Shown piece after piece: positions 24,655 to 37,161 of a stretch of DNA of 64,000 nucleotides. Under the pieces are notes generated by a model. The model was not told where the DNA came from, ran no database searches, and saw nothing but the letters and a program-made list of their open reading frames with translations. The stretch comes from Epiperipatus broadwayi (Eukaryota; Onychophora; Udeonychophora; Euonychophora; Peripatidae), in contig JAQFVV010000036.1 in NCBI GenBank assembly GCA_028023455.1, positions 2,824,452-2,888,451 of the forward strand, written 5' to 3'. Position numbers and translations under genes: made by a program. Numbering within the stretch: the stretch's first letter is position 1; each line of letters starts with the position of its first letter.

Positions 24655-27600
24655 AAAAAAAATATGATTTTACAATAATAGAATCTATACTATCACATCC
24701 ATCAATTTTAAGACTAAACTTGATCTAGCCATTACATTTTAAAATTCTAAAGAGAATTCTTAAATGAATTTTTCTAATGTTGTTATATTGCACCAATGAG
24801 GTGTCCAAGTTTTACTTCCTTACAATAAATTAGGTAAAATAGCATCTTTACATAAGCTAAATTACTGAACATATTGATTTCCATGTGATGAAATATTCTC
24901 TTTTAACTTGTTATAAGTTGAAACACTCATTTCAGTCTCTGTTGAATCTCAATGTAAGCCAATTTTTCTTTTCTAAACTATCAAGGTATTTAAACTTATT
25001 TACATCATCATGTTGATAACCATCAATGTTAAAAGTTGCTCACAATTTTTCCTTCCATCCTTGGATAACTCAAAAACTTAACATTAATAAATAAAGTAAA
25101 ATATGTGTTACAATAATAAATATTATGTACATCGTCTTTTGAACTGGCAAAAATAACATAATCATCAGCATACTCTATATCTAGAATCCAAAAAGATAAT
25201 GTTCTTGGTTTTGTTTTTAATCTATTCAAAATTTAAAAATTCTATTATTAAACTTGTATGTTATCTTGATTCCTGTTTGATCAAGCTATTTATAAATATT
25301 TTCAAAATTGCACCGTCCTAAAAATTGAAACAATGCTTACACTACCTTGCTTAAGACCAGTTTTCATTTCAAATGATTTAGATTTTGCATCTAATAATAA
25401 AACTTCCTTTTATTATCCAAATAGATTTTGGTAGACAACTAACTAATTGCAAGTAATCCCATAAGCCTATTTGATTAACTGCCGTGTTTTTATTACCAAT
25501 CCTTTTCTAAAATTTTCATGGTAACACAAAGCATGCCTACAGTGGTTCCCTAACTCTCTGAAACATCCCTAAGTTTCTGGAAATCATTTATCTATGTCTG
25601 AAAATCTGTTATAAAATAAAATCCTTGAAAATATCTTTCCTGTAATGGATACACCCTTTATTTTTAAAAATTGGAATAATAGAAGCATTTTTGAGATCAG
25701 CAGCACAGTTTGATAAACTTATATATTCCTTAAAAAATTCCAATATTTCTGAAGCCAATAATATATCATCATCATATTTTAAAACTCTTTTCCAGTAATT
25801 CATCATGAATTCCAAACTTTTCATTCTAAGAATTCCAAGGATGTTTTGACTTTGCTAAGCTGGATATCTTTGTTCAAATTTAAATGATTAGATAAAACGA
25901 TATATGTGCTAGCATAAGAAATAGTGATCATGTAATGTTTAGTGGTTTAAAAAGATATATTATTAAAATATATCATTTCAATTCATGTATCATTATTCAA
26001 ATGGTGAAAAAAATACTCCCACCTGTTTAAAATATCATTGTCATTACATGATAAAGTGCCCAATGTTGAATCTAACAGGATTATGACAAAAGTTCTTAGA
26101 TTCACATGTCTCTTTCAGAGCATTATAAAAACAGAAAATGTTTGTCTCTTTGTAGTTTTAATCCACCAATCATTTCAAGCTTTCTTGTCAGTCATAGAAC
26201 TTCCCCCTTCAGATCTCTTATATTTATTATAAAGTTCCATATCTAATTTATCATTTTTCAAACTGAAAATGATACATATTTCCTCTTAATCAAATTACAA
26301 ATGATAATCATTGTCAAAAACCCAATCGTGATTCTTCTTTTTAGTGAACCTAAACAATAGACTTATCTGTAACCATAACATACTTTTTAAGAGAATTGCA
26401 AACTTTGGTAATTTATGACAATCCTCATAGTCCAAATTAGCAATAGTGTTTAATAGATATTGAAATTGACCACATGTTATGACAATAATATTTATTTTTA
26501 ATGTATCTATTATTTTAAATCTTGGATGTATACTAATCTGTGATCCAATCAACAATTGTGCTTGTAGGTGCTTATGTAACATGAACTTCTCCTTGTATTT
26601 AGATTTCTAACTGCAACGTAATCTATTAAATGTTATTTTTTTGATCATGGATGCATCCCTTTTTCTATGTAGCAGTTTATCTGCCTAAATAAAGGGTTTG
26701 TGATGTGTAGAGCAAAAATCCAATGATAACAGATCACATGATCACATTTCCTATACTAGCACATTAATGACTATATAAGCTATTGAGCTTAGATTGAAAA
26801 TATTTTTTGTACAATTTCATTCTCATAGTTTTGTAGTTAAGTAGAGATAAAAGGTGGTTGCTAGAGGGTTGCATTAGATCCTAAGATCTAGATGCAGTGC
26901 TCTCAGATCCAAAACTCCTCACTGACGAAGGCCATAAGTCAGAAACTAGTCTGGGGATATTGGATGAGTAGGCATTAGATAGGGATTTTATGCACAAGCC
27001 TTCTAGCATCCATTGATTACTCTGTTTAGCACAGGTGGCAATACTGTATGGAGAGTTTTGCTCTGTTTGATAACAGATCATTTAAATTTACTGTACCAAT
27101 ATCACTATTTCAAACAATATTTGCTCAAAGTCTATTATTTATACCAGTATATGCTTTAATATCTCCAAGAAGAAAAAATTGATCTTTTAATGGCATTACA
27201 ATATTCATGATATCCAGTGACAAATAAAAGTTGTCTTCCTTTGGGTTTACTGAATTTAAGATAGGAGCATAAGCACAAAATGGGCACTGGTATAATTGTG
27301 CAAAACAGGTTTTAATACCATTAGACTTCCATTGGTACAATAAAAAAATTCCAACAATAGAAAATAATTTAAAAAAGCAAATCCTACATCATGCATTCTC
27401 TTTTCACTAACTGATCTGTTCTTCCAAAAAAAATTTTAATCATCCATTTGTTCTTTAAAGGAACCTTTCTCTGAATAATAAGTTTTATGCAGAGCAGCTA
27501 TATTGAACTTGAATCTTGATCGTTCTTTAGATCTCCATTTTGGTCTTGAAATATTTTTATTGAATACATTTTTCAAATTTTATATATGTATAATAGGTAA
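24655..27600 (-). pseudogene. decayed LINE with AP endonuclease and RT (second LINE type)
   Basis: Translated in changing minus-strand frames, the segment shows PKWRSKERSRFKFNIAALH (about 27500-27560, endonuclease start), RMHDVGFA, a GDI.AYTGI string equivalent to GDFNARVG (about 27130), HLIDYVAVRNLNTR (about 26590-26620), DLKNASIIPIFKNKG (about 25650-25710, reverse transcriptase start), IEYADDYVIFASS (about 25130-25185) and GSKTWTPHWCNI (about 24790-24820). The order matches an APE-type LINE. Numerous stops and indels show it is old. It differs from the RTE copies, and I cannot place its clade. It is interrupted by a 331-bp insertion at 26737-27067. Confidence 0.8.
26737..27067 (+). mobile_element. 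331-bp retro-inserted unit with hammerhead-like core
   Basis: TGATAACAGATCA occurs at 26724-26736 and again at 27068-27080, a perfect 13-bp target-site duplication. Removing one copy and the insert restores the LINE reading NDLLS-LDFCSTHH across the joint, so this is a clean insertion into the LINE. The plus strand has CTGACGA (26922-26928), an imperfect stem GGCC-ATAA-GTCA, then GAAAC (26942-26946) and AGTCTGGGGAT. CUGANGA-stem-GAAA is the hammerhead core layout. A related but more decayed core occurs in each unit of the dimer at 50903-51699. There is no reading frame and no poly(A). I infer a small non-autonomous retroelement of retrozyme type; a SINE is the alternative. Confidence 0.65.
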
Positions 27601-29228
27601 AAAAGAATTTATAATACTTACCTTTGGTGATACCACTGATTTTTGCTTTTGATACTATATTATGTTGGTTTACTTTTCTTATACAACTGTAATTGATATA
27701 AGTGCTAGGAATGCTGAGTAAAAAAAGCTTAACAATAAAGAATTTTATTATGGTATGCTAAGTAGCTTTGAATATCTTTGTCCTGATATCATGTTCATAG
27801 AAATGACTAGCAGGTGAGAGGATAGTGGATAAAAGATATAATGTAAATTGTATGTAAATGTATACAAATAAGTCGCATAGCCCACTTTTAGAGAGAGGGA
27901 AACCAGATTACTTTTTATTTATTGAGTAGTATTGTTGTCAAAATGCTAAGCCCCCTGATTTTGCATTTAGAATTATTCCTTTCCATATATACAATGCCAA
28001 CAATACTAACTCAATAAATATAAGGGAATTCTATTTCCTCCTCTTTAAAATATGGCTCATGTAACATACTTATATAAATTTACATAAAATTTGCATTATA
28101 CCTTTTACTCACAATTCTCTCATCCATTGGTCATTGCTATTAATATGATATCAGGATCAAGATATTGAAAGCTGTACAGCATACTGCAATAAAACTCTTT
28201 AATGTTAAGCTTTTCTTACTCAGAATTTCTAGCAATTATAATAATACTATTGATATTTATTATTTTTATTATTGCAATAAGTAACCCTCCTAAGCATGAC
28301 AACCTTGCAAGCCTGTATGTTTTTAGATACTTCCTAAGCCCTTTCCAAGCAAAATCATTAGTGGTTGTACTGCCTCCAACAAAAGTCACACTAAGGGTTA
28401 CCAGCCTATTAAACATATTCCCATTATTTCTTAAGGAAAGGAGCTAAACAAACAGAAAGGGACTCTAAGACAGAAGAATTGAGCATGTAGTTAAAGCATA
28501 TAAATGCAGTTGAACAGATATTCAATCCCAGTGTCACTGTAGCAAAGAGAGATATCTGATTGCATGAGAACAAGTGACTGAAACAGGAGAAAAGGGAGAC
28601 AGAAAGGACTATTTGTATTGGAAACTGTATCTAGCCTTTGTGGAAACAACATTCTATCCAGCAATGTAGCAGGAAATACTTTTAGTGAAACATTGTTTAC
28701 TTGTTTATCATGATTGACTTCCATTTCTGAAAATCATTTTACTATCTGACATAAGGGAGCATGTATATAAATAAAAAACGTTAAAAATGTGTTTGAAAAA
28801 ATATTTACTTTTTTTTTTAAAAAAAACCAAATTCTTAGAAAGAAAAAATGAGAGAAATATTTGAGATTACTGCAAAGAAAAAAGGAAATTTTCAAAATAA
28901 TTTTAAAGAAAACACAAACTGTTTAAAGAACAAAGACAGAACCAAAATTATGATTTACTCCATTAGTCGCTTAGGAACTGATCATCACTGAAGCCCCCAA
29001 GTGACAGGCTGATAACTTTTCTCACATATGAATAAATCCCACAACTTTTGGCTTCCAAATCCATCACTTCACAACATGTAAATTGTATAGGACTATAACT
29101 GATCTATGTATTCTAATAGCTAAGATATCTGATTTAAATTAGATTCCTGGTATGAAAAGTAGTATTTTATATTTTATATAATATAGTAATCCCAGATTGA
29201 TTTCTAATGGGGAAAAGTTAAAAATATC
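27601..29228. other. 1.6 kb with no recognised gene
   Basis: This region is slightly less AT-rich than average. Overlapping frames at 28202-28447 (+) and 28216-28416 (-) include a hydrophobic Ile-rich start but no recognisable domain, and neither looks more coding than the other. The frame 28491-28724 (-) is likewise unrecognised. An unrecognised old repeat is possible. Confidence 0.4.
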
Positions 29229-29318
29229 ATTTTTTTTTCCACATAGCACAGCCGGAAAGCGAACTCGCTAACCCTGGGCAACTACTTAGTAAAGCAGCTG
29301 TCGCTGACCTCTCGACAT
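29229..29318 (-). mobile_element. tRNA-derived SINE A (copy 2)
   Basis: On the minus strand it reads GTCGAGAGGTCAGCGACAGC, then a diverged box B, then CCGGCTGTGCTATGTGG and an A-tail. It is more diverged than copies 1 and 6, and its first bases are missing. Confidence 0.75.
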
Positions 29319-30612
29319 CAATTTGTTCAAAATTTAACTGACTATTTAAATAGGCAAATGTCACATATGCTCGTGGAAAAATAACTAAAATATTATTAGT
29401 AATAACAAACATTGTAATCTAACTTATCTTTAGAATGATTTGAGAAAGATGATTTTCCAATTAGACAATCACAAATGCTTATTTTTCAGGAAAATTAATG
29501 GTAAAGAACTTTGATTTTCAAAATGTTTCAAATGAAAATTATAAAAAAGACAAAAAAAAAAAAAAAAGAAATTAAAAAAAGATTTTCAAATATTGAAATA
29601 ATATGTTTCAATATTGGAATATCTTTTTAAACTTTATAACAATGTAAATTCGATTACTTCTCTTTCTTACAGAAAATTGACTTTAAGAAATATAATTATT
29701 TCTAAATATATTTTTAAAATAGAAATATTTGATTTACAGTTCTTTGATATCAGATTCCCCTCTGAATCTGTAATTATATATCTTGAATTGAAGTTATAAA
29801 ATAAAAGCCCGTTTTTATTTTCTAATTAGTTTCTTAATTACATATTCAAAAAAATAACCGTAGATGAATGCTGATAAAGGTAGCCTGGGTTTCCTTGGAA
29901 TAAAATTAGATGAAATGTGTACTGTTTAATTAGTCAAGAAATGATTTCTCATTACTAATTAATCAAAATGTTTTAGAAGAGTTAACAATCTCCGATGCAG
30001 ATAAAAGATTCATCTCCTATGAGTAAATTAAAGCTGACTAACACAGTTAAATTAAAAAAATAAATCAAACTAATCAAAAAGAAAAAGCTTACATAATGAA
30101 GACAACATCTTAATATAATTTTTATGTTTTAAATTAAATTCTTTAAAATATTCTATAATTTGCATATTGTTTTTACATTCACGTGTTCAGTTTCTTAATA
30201 AAGTAAACTTAGTTTGATTTTAAAACATTTTTTTAAATATTAAAGAATGTATGTTTATTTACATATATGTTAAATTACGTAACGTACCCCCCTCATTTTT
30301 TATTACAATATACCGTATATATACAAGTAACATTTTTAACGAGTTAATATAGATATAAATTAATTAATAAATGGGAACTATGTTGTATAAAGAAAGTTAA
30401 ATCTATAGCCCAAGTGTAGTTTGGAGAGATTTGCTATAGCTTTCATTCAGCTAGAAGAGAAGAACAGGTATATTGGATGTTGTACATCAGTATACCTTGG
30501 CTATAAATTTAACTTCATTTATATGACGGAGTTCCCATTACTAATTCATTTAAATGTATATATATATATTGAAGTAAAATGCTCCAACTGTAAATATTGT
30601 TTTTCTTACTTA
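29319..30612. other. 1.3 kb AT-rich DNA, nothing recognised
   Basis: Frames at 29614-29799 and 30421-30615 show no known motifs. A-runs occur at 29555-29568. Confidence 0.5.
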
Positions 30613-31012
30613 TAGATATGAGACTTGTACACTTAATAGAAGAGCAATATAGAGACTTCCGATCACTCAAAGAAGTATCGGGACATGCATGTTAGAAGTA
30701 AGAAGAAGAGATCAAAATGCAATATATGGATAAGAGAACAAACAGATGTTACTGACCTCACTGAAAAAAAATTAAAACACTGAAGTGGAGTTGGGCTGAA
30801 CTTATTGCTAGAAAAGATGATAATAGATGGATAATTAAAATCTTAAACTGGATTTCAAGATATTGTAAAAGACCCAGAAATAGACCATTTGTGAGATGGA
30901 TGATGGAAATAAGAAAGTGTGCAGGGGTGATGTGGAGAAGCTAAAGATTGGAGAAGATGGATTGAACTTGGAGAGACTTTCATCCTGCAGTGGATTGATA
31001 ATGGTTGATGAT
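30613..31012 (+). pseudogene. RTE LINE 3' fragment
   Basis: The fragment aligns to the last 400 bp of RTE copy 1, from its DLRLGHLIEE-like region through the stop at 31005-31007 and a TGATGATGA tail. Indels break the frame. It is 5'-truncated, the usual result of incomplete LINE reverse transcription. PLE2 sequence follows immediately. Confidence 0.85.
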
Positions 31013-31021
31013 GAGAATGCT

Positions 31022-31566
31022 CCATTATGAATAAAGCTGCTAATATCTCCAGAAATAATACCAAATTACCATTTTCTTTATTTTTGCTGTAATATTTTAT
31101 ATAAATCCAATTTATCCAAACCTTTTGAACACTTTTTAGCAAAAACCTTTTATTGTTCATTTGTATATAAAAGACATATTTTACAGGTTCATCCATGTTA
31201 AAAAAATTTAAATGTTGATATACCAACATTTCAACTTGATCACACAAGTCATCCACTGGGTAATAAAAGGTAGAAAGATGTTTGTAGAGGTGCTACAATC
31301 TCTGATTTGAACAAAATGTTAAAGTTCCATCAAGAGCAAAAATGTTAAATTAAAAATGTTTTTTTATAAAAAAAAACTCTTTCCAAATATGAGGAAGTTT
31401 GCATGTATCATCTCGCTTATTGATACAATCTGGCCCTTTAAATATCTCAATGACTTCTCTAATTTTGCATTGGTAGAGATTATCACATCTGGATATGATT
31501 TTGGTACTAAAAAATCAATTTTATAACCTGAATCTATAGTATGGAGTGAGAGTGCTCATGATGATG
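31022..31566 (-). mobile_element. PLE2 inverted 3' fragment
   Basis: The minus strand encodes SSSALSLHTIDSGYKIDF followed by RYLKGQIV-type sequence, the same C-terminal part of the GIY-YIG protein as 32500-32710 on the plus strand. It then runs through the tail region with TGGATGACTTGTGTGATCAAG (31240-31260 reversed). The plus-strand PLE2 copy begins at about 31567, so the two are joined head to head at about 31566/31567. The outer boundary near 31022 is uncertain; clear matching starts at about 31150. Confidence 0.75.
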
Positions 31567-32830
31567 AAGCTTTAAATATAATTTCATAACATTGTAATTT
31601 ACCAGACCATATTATTGCTTTGATTAAACATTGTCTCTTGAACACATATTTTGTATACAATAGACAGCATTACAGACATGTTTTTAGTACTCCTATGAGC
31701 TCACCTATCTCAGGAGTAATAGTTGATTTATTCATGGAAAATATAAAAACTCGTGCTTTAGAATCATCATCTTTAAAACTTCTCATTTGGCTCAGATACA
31801 TAGATGACACTTTTGTCATATGGCAACATGAAAAAAATAAATTAGATGCTTTTTTCTTACATTTAAATAATATCCATCCTCATATTAAATTTACAATGGA
31901 GACAGAGTCTGATGGAAAACTCCCTTTTCTTGATGTTCTAGTCACCAGAACACCAAATAGTTTATCTTTTTCGATTTACAGAAAGAATACACACATAAAC
32001 AGATATTTACATTTACATTCTCATCATACATTTACATTCTCATCATTACCCAACTCAGATAGTTTCTGTAGCCAAAACTCTTTTAAATAGAACAATTAAT
32101 CTCTCAGATAATTCATATCTGAAAGAGGAAATAAATCATATTAATAATGTTTTATTAGCAAATAGTTATAATTATAAATTTATAAAAAAGCCTTATTTCA
32201 AGCCCAAAATGGACAAAATAGAAAACAAAAAAATGATGAATCAGCTATTAGGATGTGTGTTCCATATGTAAAAGGAATTACAGATAGTATTGGACATATA
32301 TTAAAATGCTATAACATAGATACAGCATTTTCTACTCATCAATAGATCAGCAATATAATAACCAAGCCTAAGGATTCAATCCCTCTTGAATCTCATGGTG
32401 TCTATCAAATCTCATGTAAAAATTGTGAAGCTTCTTACATAGGTATGAGTAATCTTCACATCAGTGTTAGGAGAGATGAGCATGCTAATGCAGTTAAACA
32501 ACACTCATCATCATCAGCACTCTCACTCCATACTATAGATTCAAGTCATAAAATTGATTTTTCTAATACTAGGATCATAGCCACATATGATAATCTCTAC
32601 CAGAGCAAAATTAGAGAAGCCATTGAGATACTTAAAAGGCCAGATTGTATCAAAGGGCGAGATAATACATACAAACTTCCTCCTATTTGGAAAGATTTTT
32701 TTAAAAAACATACTTAATTTAACATTTTTGCTATTGGTGGAACTTCAACATTTTTTTCAAATCAGTGATTGAAGCACCTCTACAACCATCTTTCTACTTT
32801 TCAACACCCAGTGGATGACTTGTGTGATCA
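31567..32830 (+). pseudogene. PLE2 copy a: partial RT plus GIY-YIG
   Basis: The copy starts inside the reverse transcriptase (ALNIIS..CNLPDHIIALIKHC), continues with TPMSSPISGVI (motif B), catalytic RYIDDTFVIW (about 31794-31823) and KLPFLDVLVTR, and ends as an open frame at 32090. After a frame change it resumes with YQISCKNCEASYIGMS (about 32404-32451), the GIY-YIG core, then RRDEHANAV and YKLPPIWKDFF to a stop at 32717. It lacks the N-terminal third. The sequence 34080-34803 is a second, more damaged copy of the same RT region. Confidence 0.88.
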
Positions 32831-32851
32831 AGTCGAAATGTCTGTATATCA
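32808..32851 (+). other. PLE2 tail hairpin, hammerhead-like
   Basis: The string is CAGTGGATGACTTG, loop TGTGAT, CAAGTCGAAATG. GACTTG/CAAGTC can pair and is followed directly by GAAA; the left box is GGATGA where a hammerhead would have CUGAUGA. The inverted copy at about 31217-31260 keeps the left side and reads GTTGAAATGTTGG. It sits exactly between the upstream PLE2 3' end and the downstream PLE2 5' half, where a terminal-repeat ribozyme would be expected. Confidence 0.45.
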
Positions 32852-34803
32852 ATATTTAAATTTTTAACATCGATGACCTCGCAAAATATGTCTTCTATAT
32901 ATGAAACCTGTGAAAATCTTCATATCAACATTATTAACCTCTAAGGGGAGGAAATATTTAAACAGCTTTGAGTATTTGAAAGAACGTGGATTAAGAAATG
33001 TAAGTAGTAATTTATCTTTTCTATTAGCGTGTAAAAATCACATCGTTATACTCACTTGCTGTAAAATTATGTTTTACAAAAATTATTATAATATAAGTAA
33101 AATTTTAAGGAAAACAAGCAATATTATTTTAAACTATTTTATTAAAGGAACTCGGAAAAATCTAGACAAAATTGACAAAGTATTGCTGGATTTACATTTA
33201 TTCCTTAGTAATAAAATACATCATTTACTGTGGACTAGTTTTGATTGTAATGCAAGTTTTAGATCAATTAAAGATTCAGAATTTGTAATAGCAAAGCAAA
33301 AAAAAAAAATTACAATTGCTAATTAGAACACAATCACCAAACATTACATATCCAAATCAAAAAACCATTTATAATTTATCTAAGAAAGCCCTCTCTACAG
33401 ATGAAGTTTCGGTTTTAGAAAAAGGTTTTAATTTTGCTTTAACACCTTCCAGGATACCTTTTGAGAAAATTGTTTGTAATGTTGAATCAGCTCTTGATAG
33501 AATAGATTCTCCTTCGGATGATTTGGCTAGAGCAGAGATTTACAATATTTTAAAAAAAGCTAAGCTTCCTAAAAATAATATTTCAAAGAAAGAAAGACAA
33601 GCATTAAATAATATAAAATCAGACAAATCAATTGTTGTTCTTCCAGCTGATAAAGGTAATGCCACAGTTGTAATGGATCGTGACATGTACCATAATAAAA
33701 TTTTAAATTTTCTTAATGATAAAAGTTTAAACTATCAAAAAAAGATCATACTACGTATTTGGAAGAAACAACAAAAGCCATTATTAATAAATTGCCTATT
33801 GAAACAGAGATAAAAAAATAAAATAATCCCTTATGAAAAATCATGTCTGTCCAAAATTTTATGGACTTCCAAAAATTCACAAACCAGATACTCCCTTTGT
33901 CCAATAGTAAGTGCAATAGGATCTCCAATTCATATTTTAACTAGATATTTATCGGATTTCATTAAACCTACAATCCCATCTATTAAATTATATATTAACA
34001 ACTCTTTGCATTTTATTTCTGTTTTAAAAATTTTAAAAATTAATGCTAATGACATTCTGGTCAGTTTTGTTTACAAACATTCCAATTGATGAAGCTTTAA
34101 ATATAATTTCAAAAAGTTGCAATTTACCAGACCATATTATTGCTTTGATTAAACATTGTCTCTTGAACACATAATTTGTATACAAAGGACAGCATTACAG
34201 ACAAGTTTTGGTACTCCTATGGGCTAACCTAACTCAGGAATAATAGCTGATTTACTCATGGAAAATATAGAAACTCATGCTTTAGAATCATCATCTTTAA
34301 AACCTCTCATTTTGCTCAGATACATAGATAAAACTTTTGTAATATGGCAACATAGAAAAAATAAATTAGATGATTTTTTTCTTACATTTAAATAAAATGC
34401 ATCCTCATATTAAATTTACAATGGAGACAGAGTCTGATTAAAAACTCCTTTTTCTTGATGTTCTAGTCACCAGAACACCAAATAGTTTATCTTTTTCTAT
34501 TTACAGAAAAAAATACACATACAGACAGATATTTCCATTTCCATTCTCATCATCACCCAACTCAGATAGATTCTGTAGCCAAAACTCTTTTAAATAGACC
34601 AATTAATCTTTCAGATAAGTCACATCTGAAAGAAGAAATAAATCATATTAATAGTGCTTTATTAGCAAATAGTTATAATTACAAATTTATAAAAAAAAAC
34701 GCCTTATTTCAACCCCAAAATGGACAAAATAGGAAACAAAGAAGATGATAAATCAGCTATTAAGATTTGTGTTCCATATGTAAAATGAACTACAGACAGT
34801 ATT
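32831..34803 (+). pseudogene. PLE2 copy b: 5' half in tandem behind copy a
   Basis: An N-terminal frame begins at about 32901 (MKPVKIFISTLLTSKGRK) and is open to 33326. The frame shifts by one at an A-run (about 33297-33309) into 33316-33813, which contains NNISKKERQALNNIKSDKS and VVLPADKGNATVVMDRDMY, the conserved PLE N-terminal motif. Degraded reverse transcriptase follows: FYGLPKIHKP (about 33860), ILTRYLSDFI, SFVYKHS-like motif A, then stops through DVLVTRTPNSLSF. It breaks off at about 34803, before the nuclease. Copies a and b together form the partial tandem arrangement known for PLEs. Confidence 0.85.
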
Positions 34804-34916
34804 TCTGGCTTTTTTCAGTAAAATTACATAATAATTTATATTTTTTTGATATAACAACTAAAATTAATAAACATCTGTGATAATATTTACATTAAAATTT
34901 ATATATTTTAAATATA

Positions 34917-35070
34917 TAGATGGATGAATGAATAAACAAACAGGTAAACAGATAGCTAAAAAGCAAATAGAATAAAATAAAAACATGAATAGAAAAATAG
35001 ATGAGAGAATGGATGTATAAATGGATAAGTAGATAGTCAAACAGATAAATATAGTAAGATAGATAGGTGA
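34917..35070. repeat. degenerate GATA/GATG/AAAC tetranucleotide tract
   Basis: About 150 bp of 4-bp-periodic sequence such as ATAGATGGATGAATGAATAAAC and AGATAAATATAGTAAGATAGATAGG. It is an old, interrupted microsatellite. Confidence 0.8.
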
Positions 35071-36424
35071 TGGAAATCTATAACTTTGATTAAAACTTCA
35101 ATTTCATTATAATAACTTTCAATGTGGATTAATATTGCAAGCCATTTACAACTGTGCATATATCAATTAGACCAACATATAAGAAGAAAGTGTTTAAATT
35201 TGGTAAAAATGTCTCAATCTTGCTACAAACTAGTAATGTCATGAATTTTTATTTGACAACATTTATTTAGTACCACCATATAATCATGTAATTCTTTTTT
35301 GCTTGTTTTTGATCATATTGCTCATGTTGTAGAAGATATTTAAAAAGTGATTTTATTTTGAGCTGTCTAAGTCTTTTGATAGTTTAAACTCCTAATAATC
35401 CTTTTCAAAACTTTACAGAATAGATTTCTGAGTAGAGTTTATTGGTGCGTTTTATTAAAGATGAAATAGCATTTATCAAATGTAAAAATAAAATTTTTAC
35501 TTTGCATGATTGCAAATTTGGATATACTATAGGTCAGCAGTTGGTTTCTTTATTGTTTTTACATGGATAAGCTTGGGGATTGTCTTCATTTTTATTATGC
35601 TATGTTGATGATTACAAGATTTCGAAGTGGATAATCTTATTAAAAAGTTATTTCTCTGCACATATCTATTAATAATTTTATAAGGTGATGTAACAATAAC
35701 AAAATTATGATCAATAAGACAAATGCTCAGTAAAATTGTGTACTAATAAATCTGAGTATCATATATTTCTTATAGAAATACTCTTAAATTCAAATACAAT
35801 ACTTTTCAAATAAAATCAAGGTGTCCTATAAATAATAAAGTGTTTTTCTGTCCATTAAGATAATACTTAATAGAGTTTTCAAAATTACATGAATGATTTT
35901 TTTATTTCAAATTGTTTATTGATTAAATAAAATAAAAATTGTTTAAAGTTATTCATTTTCTTTATTATTGAAAATATATCTATCGTTTGGGTTGCTCATT
36001 TCAAATGCGATTTTACTAAAACCCAACTCATTAACGAAGAAATTTTATGACATATCAGCTTAAATAAAGATGAATTTTTAGTAGTATATTTAACTACTTT
36101 AATAAAGAAAAAAAAATTTCATCAGGGTGTATATATTCAAGAATGAGGCTATTATTTAAAAATAATCATTAAAGCCATAAAAGACTATTTAAATGTTGCT
36201 CTGTTGCAAAATCTTCAGTGATGTACAGGAAATTTTTTTATATGTTGCTGAAAAATATTTAAATTAGTAGAAAAAAATAATATAGTGGAGTAAATACAAA
36301 TAGGATTTAAGGCTGTTCTGTTAAAATATGAAAATCAAGGAAGCAGTAATTTATAATTATAAAATACTGCATAGAGTTAGTTAGAGTTAAAATCAGTTTA
36401 TGATAAAGGAAATGATATTAGTGC
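35071..36424. other. 1.35 kb AT-rich DNA, nothing recognised
   Basis: No coding, tRNA-like or terminal-repeat signal that I can support. Confidence 0.5.
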
Positions 36425-37161
36425 TTAACCTTTTAATGGGTAATTAATTTTATTGGCCGAGTGAGGTAAAACTCTAAACTTTTAATTGGTCAACTCACAA
36501 ACTCAGTCGTTAAAATATATTCTTCTTTTAATATTATATTCACTTTAGTTTCATTTGTAAAAAGTATATTAATAATTTGTCAGGTTATGAAAGTGAATGA
36601 AAGTTTTTTCAAAAATAAATTTTTATTTATAATTATAAAAATATTCAATAGTGGCAAATCTAAAATGAAAGTTAGTAACCAACTAAAAAGTTTTGCTGAT
36701 GTCAGTGATTTTTTTCTCAATTTTATGTTGCAGATAAGTAAATAATTTTTACTAATATTTTAACTATTTTTCTATAATAATTTTATTTTTAGCATATTTT
36801 ATCAAAATAATTTGTAATATGTCAAAAAATACTTTTAAAATTGTCTAAAACATTCGTTTATCACTTTTGAAATGAAAGAAATTGTAATGTTGGAAGTTAT
36901 TGACAAGTGAATTTTTTTGTTCTCAATAGTTGAGAGCCAATCATAGCTTAGAATGGACCACCTCCTTCCTTTGTTAGACCTTCAATGACAGTTTTATTGA
37001 TTTTTTACTTGTAAAATAATTCAAGAGAGAGCAGCATCTTATGGAACTTTTTATAACCTTTCAAATGACAGTAAAGTGTTTACCATAGCGTTAAAAATGA
37101 CAGAATTCAAGTGACTTGAAGCGGCTTCAAGTCATCTCATAAAACTCCTTAAATGAGTTAA
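36425..37161. mobile_element. piggyBac-like MITE (second copy)
   Basis: This copy starts TTAACCTTTTAATGGG and ends CTTAAATGAG before TTAA at 37158-37161. It aligns along most of its length with 2553-3325, with shared ATTGGCCGA, TTTTAATTGG, CAACTCACAA and GTATATTAATAATTTGTCA blocks. The ends are more decayed than in the first copy. No reading frame is present. Confidence 0.7.

Noticed and set aside
28202-28447. 81-codon hydrophobic frame possibly encoding a membrane peptide
   Set aside because: The opposite strand is open too over 28216-28416 and neither frame shows a known domain.
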